A stretch of 64,000 nucleotides of DNA from Gp6-AA40 sp963772955 (GTDB lineage Bacteria; Acidobacteriota; Vicinamibacteria; Vicinamibacterales; UBA2999). The stretch lies in NCBI GenBank assembly GCA_963772955.1, contig CAVYZF010000004.1, positions 248,001-312,000 of the forward strand, written 5' to 3'. The notes beneath the pieces are model-generated. The model was not told the DNA's origin. It saw only the letters and a list, made by a program, of their open reading frames with translations, and ran no database searches. The translations under genes were made by a program, and so were the position numbers. Shown here one piece after another: positions 40,327 through 48,251 of this stretch; positions within the stretch are counted from its first letter, which is position 1; the number at the start of each line of letters is the position of its first letter.

Positions 40327-41330
40327 CAGGCGACTTCTCCCATGCGAGGCCGTGCTTCGCAGACGGGAAGACGCAGGCTCGATTCGTCGAGAAAGAACGA
40401 CGTCTCGTAGCTGGTCATCCACGTGCCTTCCTTGAACTCGCCGATGGCCGGCTGCACGTCGACGCCGAGCGCCATCTTGATCAGCAGCTTCGGGAAGTCC
40501 GCGCCGGCCGCAATCGTCAACGGAATGCCGCCGGAGAAGCGCGGGTTGATCTCGAAGATCGCCGGCCACCCCTCGCGGAGACGGCACTGGATGTTGAGCG
40601 CGCCCGCAAAGCGCATCGCGCTGCAGGTCTGCTGGGCCAGCTCGATGAGGGCGGGCCACTTGACCGTCCGGCCCCGATCGATCACGCCCGCGCGGATGAC
40701 CACGCGTTCGCGCGGCACGATGTGAATGGGCCGGCCGCGCATGTCGCAGAGGACGTCGATCGTGTATTCGGGGCTATCCAGGTACTCCTGAATCACCGGC
40801 TGGCTGACGTATTCGCTGAAGAAGTCGAGCTCGCGTTGATTGCGAATGACGTGCGCCCCAACCGCGCCGCGACCGATGCGCGGCTTGATGAACAACGGGA
40901 AGCGTGGCTGCGCCGGCAACTGGTTGGGCAGATACGTGCGCGCCGCAGAGACGCCGTGATCGGACAGCGTTCGCCACGTGGCGAACTTGTCGTTGCATGC
41001 CGCCGCCGTCTCCTTCGGGGAGCACGCGGCCATCACTCCGATCTCGGCGAATGTCTGGCGCGCCGCGCCGAAGAGCTCGACCTCGTCGTCGATCGTCGGA
41101 ACGGCGAGACGAATCCCTTCGGCCTCGCAGATCTTCAGCAGCTCTGGCAGGTACTCCGGGTCGTGCGCAAGCGGAACGCGATAGGCCTGATCGGCGACGT
41201 GCACCGCCGGCGACAGCGGGTTGACGTCGGTCACGATGACACGCCCCGGCACGCCAAGCGATACCAGCGCCTGCTTGAATCCACGCACGAGCGGAACACG
41301 GCGCGACGCGGCGGTGATGAGAATATTCAT
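40326..41330 (-). CDS. ATP-grasp ligase, PylC/carbamoyl-phosphate-synthase-like
   Basis: 334 residues. N-terminal pre-ATP-grasp fold (MNILITAASRRVPLVRGFKQAL, VIVTDVNPLSPAVHVADQAYRVP), then the ATP-grasp domain: ACNDKFATWRTLSDHGV, FPLFIKPRIGRGAVGAHVI, VIQEYLDSPEYTIDVLCD, and the metal-binding FEINPRFSGGIPLTIAAG. These enzymes join an acid to an amine through an acyl phosphate. Located between the NulO synthase and cytidylyltransferase genes, it may add an amino-acyl or similar group to the amino sugar. That is inference. Six bases follow the NeuB-like stop. Confidence 0.8.
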   Translation of the reverse strand: MNILITAASRRVPLVRGFKQALVSLGVPGRVIVTDVNPLSPAVHVADQAYRVPLAHDPEYLPELLKICEAEGIRLAVPTIDDEVELFGAARQTFAEIGVMAACSPKETAAACNDKFATWRTLSDHGVSAARTYLPNQLPAQPRFPLFIKPRIGRGAVGAHVIRNQRELDFFSEYVSQPVIQEYLDSPEYTIDVLCDMRGRPIHIVPRERVVIRAGVIDRGRTVKWPALIELAQQTCSAMRFAGALNIQCRLREGWPAIFEINPRFSGGIPLTIAAGADFPKLLIKMALGVDVQPAIGEFKEGTWMTSYETSFFLDESSLRLPVCEARPRMGEVA

Positions 41331-41335
41331 GGCGC

Positions 41336-42379
41336 TCACCCCCGCGCTCCGTCGAGGTCGCCGAGATCGAACGGCGCGCCAGCGGCAACGTCGCGTGTGA
41401 GCCGCGAGCCGACAAGCGCACCGATTCGCGACGGTGCGACACGAGTCGCGGGCCGCAACACAATCACGTCGTCCTTCGACACCTGTTCTCCAGCGCGAAT
41501 GGCCCGCCGCGCGTAAAGGCCGCGCCGGCTTGCTGTCACATTGACGGCCTCTGCCGCCTGACACACCTTGACGCCCGAGCCGAGTGCGCAGCGGGTCCGT
41601 TCCATCGCGCGGATGATCGCGGCCAGCTCGGTCGGCGTGCTCGACACCGCGGCATCGATGGCGCTGCTGTCGCCTTCGAGCACGAGATGCCGTTCGTAGA
41701 TGCAGGCACCCATCGTCGCCGCCACGACTGGCGACACGAGGCCTTCGCCGTGATCGGACAGACCGACGGGCACACCAAACTCCTCCGCCATCGTCGAAAT
41801 CGCGCGAAGGTTTTCGGACCCGGGCGGGACGGGATACGCAGAGACGCAGTGCAGAACCGCGAGCTCGTCGCAGCCGCTCTCGCGCGCCGCCTGTAGCGCT
41901 GCGCGCACGTCGATCAGATCACTCATGCCGCTCGAGATCACGACCGGGCGCCGAGTGGCAGCAACCTTCCCGATCAACCCGAGGTAGGTCACGTCGCCGC
42001 TGGCGATCTTGTAGGCGTCGAAGCCGATCTCGGCGAGCGCCGGCACGACATCTTCGGCAAACGGCGTCGTCATGACCGCCAGGCCGTGCCGGCGTGCGCG
42101 TGCGACGACCTCCTGATGCGCATCGAGGTCGAGCTCGAAGGTCGCAAAGAACTCCCTGAGAGACGACGCCCGCACGTGGGCGGGAGCCGGGCATGCGGCG
42201 GCCACGAGGCGATCGGCGTAGAGCGTCTGGAGCTTGATGGCGCTGGCGCCGGCCTGTGCCGCGGCAGCGACGAGCGCGAGCGCCCGCTCGACGGATCCGC
42301 CGTGGTTCAAGCCAATCTCGGCGATCACGAACACCGGCGCATCGGCCCCGATCCGGCGGCCCGCGATCTCACGCAGCAT
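41336..42379 (-). CDS. N-acetylneuraminate synthase family (NeuB/PseI/LegI/SpsE)
   Basis: 347 residues. Condenses a six-carbon amino sugar with phosphoenolpyruvate to give a nine-carbon nonulosonic acid. PVFVIAEIGLNHGGSVERALALVAAAAQAGASAIKLQT is the barrel start; DAYKIASGDVTYLGLI, RPVVISSGMSD, AVLHCVSAYPVPPGSENL and VGLSDHGEG supply metal and substrate residues; YERHLVLEGDSSAIDAAVSSTP follows. A C-terminal SAF antifreeze-like domain is present (SRRGLYARRAIRAGEQVSKDDVIVLRP). The sequence fits the PseI/LegI/SpsE side rather than classical sialic acid, but the exact sugar cannot be assigned. Overlaps the HAD gene by 11 bases. Confidence 0.88.
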   Translation of the reverse strand: MLREIAGRRIGADAPVFVIAEIGLNHGGSVERALALVAAAAQAGASAIKLQTLYADRLVAAACPAPAHVRASSLREFFATFELDLDAHQEVVARARRHGLAVMTTPFAEDVVPALAEIGFDAYKIASGDVTYLGLIGKVAATRRPVVISSGMSDLIDVRAALQAARESGCDELAVLHCVSAYPVPPGSENLRAISTMAEEFGVPVGLSDHGEGLVSPVVAATMGACIYERHLVLEGDSSAIDAAVSSTPTELAAIIRAMERTRCALGSGVKVCQAAEAVNVTASRRGLYARRAIRAGEQVSKDDVIVLRPATRVAPSRIGALVGSRLTRDVAAGAPFDLGDLDGARG

Positions 42380-43046
42380 GAGCCATCCCTCGATCGAAGA
42401 GTGCCGCCGCTGCCGCTGGCACGTCGCTCAAGGCATGCACGACGGCATCGGCGCCGTCCTGATGCGCGCGTCCCGTGCCTGCGAGAAAGATCGTTCGGAT
42501 GCCCACGACGCGAGCGCCTTCGACGTCGTTGATCGGGTCGTCACCCACCATTACGGCGTCATGCGGCGCGACTTCGAGCCGACGCAATACCTCGATGAAT
42601 GGCTCGCGGGCCGGTTTGCCGCCGGGTGCGTGCTCGCTTGCGTAGACCACGTGATCGATCAACGCTGCGAGGCCAAGCACTTCGACCTTCTTTTTCTGAA
42701 CCGCCGGATCTCCGTTCGTCAGAAGCCCGAGCCGCCAGCTGGCCCGACGAAGATTGCCGAGGACAGCAGCCGCGTCATGCGTGAGCCAGAGCTGTGGATG
42801 ATGCGCGTTGAACTCCCGGAGCAGGGCCGGCACGATCGACCGATCGAGGCGATAGACGTCGCAGAGCCGCTGAAACTCGCTGCCGCGAGCATCGACTTCG
42901 CGCGCACATCGCAACGTGGCGTACGCGTCCTTCGCTGGCACGCCGAAGTGGCGATCGACGTAGGTCGCGACGGCAGCAAAGCCGCTGTGCAGGTGCTGGA
43001 TGTACGGATACAACGTGTCGTCGAGATCGAAGATCACGGCCCTCAT
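42369..43046 (-). CDS. HAD-superfamily phosphatase
   Basis: 225 residues. VIFDLDDTLYPY holds the nucleophile and acid/base aspartates, LGLLTNGDPAVQKKKVEVLGL is motif II, GGKPAREPF supplies the Lys, and VMVGDDPINDVEGARVVGIRTI is motif III-IV. Cap type is the alpha-helical C1 kind. In this operon a phosphatase could remove phosphate from a nine-carbon sugar intermediate, although PseI/LegI-type synthases make the unphosphorylated product. Its stop lies inside the synthase gene. Confidence 0.8.
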   Translation of the reverse strand: MRAVIFDLDDTLYPYIQHLHSGFAAVATYVDRHFGVPAKDAYATLRCAREVDARGSEFQRLCDVYRLDRSIVPALLREFNAHHPQLWLTHDAAAVLGNLRRASWRLGLLTNGDPAVQKKKVEVLGLAALIDHVVYASEHAPGGKPAREPFIEVLRRLEVAPHDAVMVGDDPINDVEGARVVGIRTIFLAGTGRAHQDGADAVVHALSDVPAAAAALFDRGMAHAA

Positions 43047-44015
43047 CTAGCGAGATCCTCCGGCGGCCGCCAATCGCGCAACGGCGGCAGCCGCGCGAAA
43101 CGCACCACGTCCATCAATCAAGCGCCGGCCCGCGCGGGCCAGGTGTCGCCGCATCGAGGCGTCGCTCAGGAGCGAGGCACACTCCTCCGCGACGTGCTTC
43201 GCGGACACAGGTCCGAACGTTGAGCCTCGCGCCGCACCGCGCGCCACAAACGCCGCGACCGTCGGCCGCTGTGCGGCAACAACAGGCACACCGACGGCCG
43301 GAGTGCCGAGTGCGCACGCTTCGTAGAGCGAGACTCCCCCGCCGACGACTGCGACGGAGGCACGTGCCATCTCCTGATGCAGGCTGCGCGAAGGTCCGAC
43401 CCAGGTGATGTGCTGACGTACTTGCGCCGGCGTGCTGACAAAGCCGCCTGCCACGCGCACGGTCGCCTGAGGAACGGCATCGACGATCGCTTCGGCGATA
43501 TCGACAGCCAACTCGGCGCGCGGGCCGCCACCAAGCGCGACGAGCACTGAGTACGGGTCGCGGCTCTCGTCTTCATCGACCAGGGCAGGATCCAGCAGCG
43601 CGAAGCGCGGGCCAGCCAGCGTCATGCCGCGGCGCGCGCGCGCGTTCATCGTCACGCTGCCATCGATGACGAGATCGGCGTCGAGGCATCCGAGGCCGAG
43701 GTCGTGCACGCTGACCACCAGGCATCCCGCGCGTCGCCCTGCGGCCATCCAGCGTCGAGCGTCTGCTGTCACGGGGTCGTCGACGACGAGCACATCCGGC
43801 GCGAGCGAGCGCAGCAGGCGATTCGCGTTCCCGTGGACGACATCGCAACCGAGCGCCACCGCCGCTTCTTCAACCCGCGACCCGCCACGCAACGCGATCA
43901 GTGGACGCACGCCAAGTGCACGCGCCAGAGACCGGCATCGCACGAGATGACCGAAGCCACGTCGCGGCCCGGCCGGTGCACGAAAGAGAATTCGAAGGTC
44001 AGCGCAGGACGTCAT
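43047..44015 (-). CDS. PseG/SpsG-like nucleotide-sugar hydrolase
   Basis: 322 residues, GT28/MurG-like fold. ILFRAPAGPRRGFGHLVRCRSLARALGVRP matches the PseG start (R..GG...G.GHv.RC..LA..L). Later: VLVVDDPVTADARRW, YSVLVALGGGPRAELAVDIAEAIV, and VAVVGGGVSLYEACALGTPAVGVPVVAAQRP as the nucleotide-binding end. PseG removes UDP from the diacetamido sugar before condensation by PseI. The ATG at 44015 overlaps the aminotransferase gene end by 17 bases; longer starts would run deep into it. Confidence 0.8.
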   Translation of the reverse strand: MTSCADLRILFRAPAGPRRGFGHLVRCRSLARALGVRPLIALRGGSRVEEAAVALGCDVVHGNANRLLRSLAPDVLVVDDPVTADARRWMAAGRRAGCLVVSVHDLGLGCLDADLVIDGSVTMNARARRGMTLAGPRFALLDPALVDEDESRDPYSVLVALGGGPRAELAVDIAEAIVDAVPQATVRVAGGFVSTPAQVRQHITWVGPSRSLHQEMARASVAVVGGGVSLYEACALGTPAVGVPVVAAQRPTVAAFVARGAARGSTFGPVSAKHVAEECASLLSDASMRRHLARAGRRLIDGRGAFRAAAAVARLAAAGGSR

Positions 44016-45189
44016 GACACGCCTCGATGACGCGCTCAACAGACGCATCATCCAGAGAGGCCGACAGCGGCAGTGACAGGGTGGAGTCGTAGACCGACTC
44101 GGATACCGGGAACATGCCGCGCCGGAAACCGAATCGCTCCTGGTAGTACGGGTGCAGATGGACGGGACGGAAATGAATGCTCGTCGAGATGCCGCGATCG
44201 CGCAGGCGGGTGCAGAACTCATCGCGCGAGATACCCGCCGCGGCTTCGTCGAGCAGCACCGGATACAAGTGCCGTGCGTGTGTGCTGCCTGCTGTCGTCC
44301 GTGCGGGCAGACGAAGCGGCAGGTTTACGAGGCCGGCGTCGTAGCTCGCACAGATCGCCACGCGTCGCGCGTGCATGCGACGCAGCCTCGTGAGCTGATG
44401 CAGCCCAATCGCGGCCTGGATGTCCATCATGTTGTATTTGAAGCCGGGCAGGACGACGTCGTAGTGCGCGTTGCCGTTGGGCGCGTAGCGTGACCACGCA
44501 TCACGGCTCATCCCGTGCAGCGACGCTGCGCGCATCAGTTCGAGTGCGGCGGCGTCGCCGGTCGTGACCATCCCACCTTCGCCAGTCGTCAGGTTCTTCG
44601 TCGCGTAGAAACTGAAGCAGGTGAAGTCGCCGATCGATCCGACCTTGCGACCCTCGGCGATCCCTTCGACGCAGTGCGCGGCGTCCTCGACGATCCGGAG
44701 GCCACGCAGCTCCGCGATGCGCTGGAACGCCTGCATGTCCGCCGGGAAACCCGCGTAGTGCACCGGCATGAGCACGCGCGTACGCGGCGTGATGGTCGCG
44801 CTTACTGCCGCGGGATCGAGGTTGTGCGAAAGAGGATCGATGTCGGCGAAGACCGGCGTGGCTCCGGCGTGGAGCACGACGTTCGCCGTTGCGCAAAACG
44901 TCAACGGCGTCGTGATGACTTCGTCGCCAGGGCCGATTCCTGTGGCGATCAGAGACAGGTGCAGCGCCGCTGTGCACGAATTGACCGCCAGCGCATATCG
45001 CGCACCAACGTAGTCCGCGAACGCCTGTTCGAATTCGGCCACGCGCGGCCCGGTGGATAACCACCCGGACTCGAGCGTCGCCACGACTTCCGCGATCTCG
45101 GCCGGCCCAATCGAGGGCTTCGAGAACGGGACCGTCGCGCGCGGATGCGGAATGACTGTATTTCTAACGTGCTGGCGTGCGTGTGCCAT
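43999..45189 (-). CDS. DegT/DnrJ aminotransferase, PseC/SpsC-like
   Basis: PLP-dependent sugar aminotransferase of 396 residues. VPFSKPSIGPAEIAEVVATLESGWLSTGPRVAEFE is the family start; LAVNSCTAALHLSLIATGI binds PLP phosphate; VHYAGFPADM, IVEDAAHCV and CFSFYATKNLTTGEGGMVTT contain the PLP Asp and Schiff-base Lys. GFKYNMMDIQAAIGLHQL and SIHFRPVHLHPYY complete the pattern. It should place the C4 amino group on the 4-keto sugar from the dehydratase. First gene of the minus-strand run, divergent from fliC across 275 bases. Confidence 0.88.
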   Translation of the reverse strand: MAHARQHVRNTVIPHPRATVPFSKPSIGPAEIAEVVATLESGWLSTGPRVAEFEQAFADYVGARYALAVNSCTAALHLSLIATGIGPGDEVITTPLTFCATANVVLHAGATPVFADIDPLSHNLDPAAVSATITPRTRVLMPVHYAGFPADMQAFQRIAELRGLRIVEDAAHCVEGIAEGRKVGSIGDFTCFSFYATKNLTTGEGGMVTTGDAAALELMRAASLHGMSRDAWSRYAPNGNAHYDVVLPGFKYNMMDIQAAIGLHQLTRLRRMHARRVAICASYDAGLVNLPLRLPARTTAGSTHARHLYPVLLDEAAAGISRDEFCTRLRDRGISTSIHFRPVHLHPYYQERFGFRRGMFPVSESVYDSTLSLPLSASLDDASVERVIEACHDVLR

Positions 45190-45317
45190 CGGCTCGCTGG
45201 CCGTTGTGCAACGTGAATACCCGCTATGCCGCTTGCCCCATCGGGGCGAGCGCGATCCGGTCCGCGGGTTTTCTCTAGGAAAACACCGAGGTCGAGGCCG
45301 GGCGCCCGCGTACGCCC

Positions 45318-45333
45318 TGTCGGCTCCCCGACA
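45318..45333. promoter_or_regulatory. Palindrome TGTCGG-N4-CCGACA upstream of fliC
   Basis: A perfect 6-4-6 inverted repeat, 44 bases upstream of the sigma-28 -35 element and within the divergent fliC/glycan-operon gap. The identical arms occur before the MASE1 kinase (16136). An extra CCGACA half-site lies at 45409-45414, at the predicted start of transcription. Confidence 0.45.
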
Positions 45334-45376
45334 TCATGGCCGCGTCACCGGCCTGACGGGCCGGGTCCGGGGCCGT

Positions 45377-45403
45377 TAAAGAAACCAGGACCCTTTCCGA
45401 TTA
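45377..45403 (+). promoter_or_regulatory. Sigma-28 (FliA) promoter of fliC
   Basis: TAAA at 45377-45380, exactly 15 bases, then TCCGATTA at 45396-45403. The sigma-28 consensus is TAAA-N15-GCCGATAA, so the -35 and spacing are exact and the -10 differs at two positions. Transcription should begin near 45411, giving a leader of about 55 bases. Confidence 0.75.
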
Positions 45404-45423
45404 CCTCCCCGACAGAAAGGCGG

Positions 45424-45456
45424 CCCGCATGGATGCGGGTTCGTATTCAAGGAGGA
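45424..45456 (+). promoter_or_regulatory. Flagellin leader hairpin and ribosome site, CsrA-like
   Basis: CCCGCAT-GG-ATGCGGG (45424-45439) forms a 7-base hairpin that presents AUGGAU at the tip. Eleven bases later the strong ribosome site AAGGAGGA (45449-45456) contains a second GGA. A hairpin-borne GGA upstream plus a GGA in the ribosome site is the layout of the two CsrA sites in the Bacillus hag leader. Neither csrA nor fliW is in the window. Confidence 0.45.
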
Positions 45457-45464
45457 ATAGTTCA

Positions 45465-46280
45465 ATGGCTTCTTTTTCAGTTGTCTCTAACATCGCGTCG
45501 ATGAACGCGCAGGCGAACTTGCTCGGCACGAACCTCGGGCTGAACAAGGCGCTGACCCGGTTGTCCAGCGGCTTCCGCATCAACATGTCGGGTGACGACG
45601 CGGCCGGCCTCGCGGTGGCGAACCGCTATCGGTCGGACGTGGCGATCATCGGCCAGGGCATCCGCAACGCGAACGACGGATTGTCGGAGCTCCAGATCAA
45701 GGACGGCGCACTCAACAACATCTCGAACCTGCTCGATCGTCTGGCGTCGCTGTCGACCCAGTCGGCGTCGGGTCTCACGACCACGGCGCAGCGCACGATT
45801 CTCAACCAGGAAGCGCAGGACCTGCTCGCAGAAATCGACCGCGAAGCCGAGATCGCGGGCCTCGACGCAGACGCTGGTGTGAACTTCTCGGTGTTCGTGA
45901 GCAACGACTCGGGCAACGAGACGATCTCGTCTTCGTCGGCCATCAACGACATCGACGTGAACGGCCTGGCCCTCACCGGTCTGGACATCTCGTCGCAGGC
46001 TGGCGCGCAGACGGCGATCACGAACATCACCGCGGGTATCGCAACCCTCGGCGGCGTACAGGGTCAGGTTGGTACGCTGCAGAACCGGCTCCAGTTCGCG
46101 ATGACGCTGGCGCAGTCGCAGATGACCAACAAGAAGGCTGCTGAGAGCCGCATCCGTGACGCGAACATCGCGGAGGAATCGGCGAACATGACCCGGTTCA
46201 ACATCCTGAGCCAGACGGGCATCGCGGCCCTGGCGCAGGCGAACCAGGCCAGCGCGTCGGTCCTGTCGCTGCTCCGGTAA
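45465..46280 (+). CDS. fliC: Flagellin
   Basis: Filament subunit of 271 residues. The N-terminal D0/D1 is canonical: VVSNIASMNAQANLLGTNLGLNKALTRLSSGFRINMSGDDAAGLAVANRYRSD in outline, then NANDGLSELQIKDGALNNISNLLDRLASLS. The C-terminal D1/D0 reads QVGTLQNRLQFAM, ESRIRDANIAEESANMTRFNILSQTGIAALAQANQASASVLSLLR. Between them is a short Ser/Asn-rich stretch (SNDSGNETISSSSAINDID, near 150-170), with no large D2/D3, so D1 loops would carry glycans. The ATG at 45465 follows GGAGG by nine bases. Sigma-28 promoter at 45377. Confidence 0.95.
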   Translation: MASFSVVSNIASMNAQANLLGTNLGLNKALTRLSSGFRINMSGDDAAGLAVANRYRSDVAIIGQGIRNANDGLSELQIKDGALNNISNLLDRLASLSTQSASGLTTTAQRTILNQEAQDLLAEIDREAEIAGLDADAGVNFSVFVSNDSGNETISSSSAINDIDVNGLALTGLDISSQAGAQTAITNITAGIATLGGVQGQVGTLQNRLQFAMTLAQSQMTNKKAAESRIRDANIAEESANMTRFNILSQTGIAALAQANQASASVLSLLR

Positions 46281-46335
46281 GCAGATCGGCGGTAGCGGCG
46301 AGTCGTGAGACTCGCCAATGACTCGGTCGTAACCA

Positions 46336-46370
46336 GGCGGGCCGGAATGGGAACTTCCATCCGGTCCGCC
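46336..46370 (+). terminator. Intergenic hairpins between fliC and fliD
   Basis: A GC-rich imperfect stem (GGCGGGCCGGAATGG against CCATCCGGTCCGCC, 46336-46350 and 46357-46370) is followed by CATTTCCCTTT. A smaller perfect stem GGCGAGTC/GACTCGCC lies just before it (46297-46316). Together they probably reduce read-through, letting flagellin exceed cap protein. Confidence 0.45.
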
Positions 46371-46427
46371 CATTTCCCTTTGCCGACGGTCCGAGTTGGC
46401 TTGTTTCTCGCACTCAGGAGAACAACC

Positions 46428-47825
46428 ATGGGTTCGCCAATTACGTTCAGCGGGTTCAACAACATCGACTTCGGCTCGATCCTCAACACGATCATGACCG
46501 CCGAGCGCATTCCGTTGACTGCGCTCGAGACGCAGAAGACGACGCTCAATCAGCAGGGCACAGCGTTTACGACGCTGGCGAGCAAGCTGGGTGCGCTCGA
46601 ATCGGCAGTCGATACGCTGGCGGATTCCGATGGCTTCAATATCTACGCGGCCACGAGCGGCAGCCCGGAGAATGTCGGAGTCTCGACCACCGCTGGCGGG
46701 GTGGCCGGCCTCTACGAGGTCGTCGTTTCCGAATTGGCACGCGCGCAGGTCATGGCATCGACCACGACCTACTCGAGCCCCGACGAAGTGGTTGCGACAG
46801 GCGGCAGCCTGAGCGTTGCACTGTATGGCAATCCGCCCGTCAACATTCCCCCGACAGCCATCGCAGGATCGATGTCCGTCCGGCAGCTTGCCGACGCGAT
46901 CAACGCAGACGCGAATTCTCCGGTGACCGCAGCCGTCGTCCAGGCCGCGCCGGGCCAGTACCGCCTCGTGCTGACCGGACGCAACACGGGCAGCGCGAAC
47001 GCGTTCACTCTCGGCAGCACGCTCTCCGGCGGCAAGGGTCTCGCGTTCATCGATACCGACGGCGACGGCACCTACGGTGACGATACAGCCGATTCAGCGG
47101 TGTCGGCGACAAACGCGGCGCTGACGATCAACAACATCCCGGTGACCGCCACGAGCAACACCATCGATAGCGCGATCCCCGGCGTGATCATGACGCTCGC
47201 GAAGAAGGACGCCACGAAGACCGTGCTCGTGGAGGTGACCGAGAGCGCCGATGAGGCGAAGTCGCAACTCGACGAGTTCGTGAAGGCGTACAACGACCTC
47301 ATGTCGTTCCTGACCGAGCAGAACACCGCGGCCCTGGCAGGCAAGGCCAGTATCTCGAGAGATTCGCTCGTGCGTTCGCTCAAGATGGGGCTCACGAGCA
47401 GCATGCGCGCCGAGTTCCTCGATGGCGGCCCGACGTACACGCGGATTGGAACGGTCGGCGTCGAGTTCAACTCGGACGGAACGATCAAGCTGGATCCAAC
47501 CAAGTTGAAGGCGGCCGTCCTGGACGACCCGACGGCGATCCGCAAGCTGTTCGTGGGAGCGACCGGCACCGGCGGCGTCTTTGGCGCGCTCAAGGCGCAG
47601 GTCGAGGACTACACGAAGGCGGGCGGCCTGGTGCAGGGCGCCAAGAATCGCCTCAAGGATCAAATCGTGAAGATCGACTCCAAGCTCGACACGATGGAAC
47701 TGCAGCTCGAGCTTCGACGCCAGACGCTGCAACGCGAATTCATCGCAGCCGACCAGATGATGTCGCAGCTCAATGGCCAGGGGTCCTCGCTTCAAGCGTT
47801 GGGTGGGCAATACCGATTGTTCTAA
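46428..47825 (+). CDS. fliD: Flagellar filament cap protein FliD
   Basis: 465 residues. FliD_N: FSGFNNIDFGSILNTIMTAERIPLTALETQKTTLNQQGTAFTTLASKL in outline. The middle has beta-rich D2/D3 domains with GQYRLVLTGRNTGSANAF and AALTINNIPV. FliD_C: DEAKSQLDEFVKAYNDLMSFLTEQN, then GPTYTRIGTVGVEFNSDGTIKLDPTKL, and terminal heptads (IDSKLDTMELQLELRRQTLQREFIAADQMMSQLN). AGGAG at 46416-46420 fixes the ATG at 46428. It caps the filament and folds exported flagellin. Confidence 0.92.
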   Translation: MGSPITFSGFNNIDFGSILNTIMTAERIPLTALETQKTTLNQQGTAFTTLASKLGALESAVDTLADSDGFNIYAATSGSPENVGVSTTAGGVAGLYEVVVSELARAQVMASTTTYSSPDEVVATGGSLSVALYGNPPVNIPPTAIAGSMSVRQLADAINADANSPVTAAVVQAAPGQYRLVLTGRNTGSANAFTLGSTLSGGKGLAFIDTDGDGTYGDDTADSAVSATNAALTINNIPVTATSNTIDSAIPGVIMTLAKKDATKTVLVEVTESADEAKSQLDEFVKAYNDLMSFLTEQNTAALAGKASISRDSLVRSLKMGLTSSMRAEFLDGGPTYTRIGTVGVEFNSDGTIKLDPTKLKAAVLDDPTAIRKLFVGATGTGGVFGALKAQVEDYTKAGGLVQGAKNRLKDQIVKIDSKLDTMELQLELRRQTLQREFIAADQMMSQLNGQGSSLQALGGQYRLF

Positions 47826-47845
47826 GGAAGAGGAGCCCAACCACC

Positions 47846-48247
47846 GTGATTGCTGCCAGCCGTGCTGCCCAGGCCTACCGTCGCGTCGAGTCGGAATCGC
47901 GTTCACCGCTCGAGCTCGTCGTCATGTTGTACGACGGCGCGATTCGTTTTGTGAACGACGCCCGCGAGGCTCACGCCCGCAAGGACCTGCGCGCCCGTGG
48001 CGTGGCGATCTCCAAGACACTCGCCATCGTTGGCGAGCTGCAGAACACGCTCGACATGGAACACGGTGGCGAGGTGGCCGAACGCCTCGACAACCTCTAC
48101 ACCTACATCAACTCACGGCTTCTCGACATCACGATCAAGCAGGACATCGCCGCGTGCGACGAGATCCAGAAGCTGCTCAGCACCCTGCGCGAAGGATGGG
48201 CCCAGGCTGCCGCGCAGCCGACTCCGGAGCTGGCGCTCGCACGGTGA
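47846..48247 (+). CDS. fliS: Flagellin export chaperone FliS
   Basis: 133 residues, all-helical. AAQAYRRVESESRSPLELVVMLYDGAIRFVNDAREAHARKD is the FliS signature; AISKTLAIVGELQNTLDMEHGGEVAERLDNLYTYINSRLLDITIKQD matches the helices that wrap the flagellin C-terminus. Start is GTG, 20 bases after the fliD stop. Standard fliC-fliD-fliS order. Confidence 0.9.
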   Translation: MIAASRAAQAYRRVESESRSPLELVVMLYDGAIRFVNDAREAHARKDLRARGVAISKTLAIVGELQNTLDMEHGGEVAERLDNLYTYINSRLLDITIKQDIAACDEIQKLLSTLREGWAQAAAQPTPELALAR

Positions 48248-48251
48248 TTCG

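Noticed and set aside
40317..41563. Long plus-strand frames opposite the ATP-grasp and NeuB-like genes
   Set aside because: Each is antisense to a gene with complete catalytic motifs and itself shows only Arg/Asp/His-rich sequence; kept out as GC-driven open frames.
45268..45284. GTTTTC-TCTAG-GAAAAC hairpin upstream of fliC
   Set aside because: Only a 6-base AT-rich stem; it precedes the promoter and has no second copy, so no function can be argued.
46395..46411. Sigma-54-like sequence TTGGC-N7-TCGC upstream of fliD
   Set aside because: Spacing of GG and GC is right, but transcription would begin after the fliD ribosome site (46416-46420), so it could not serve the gene.
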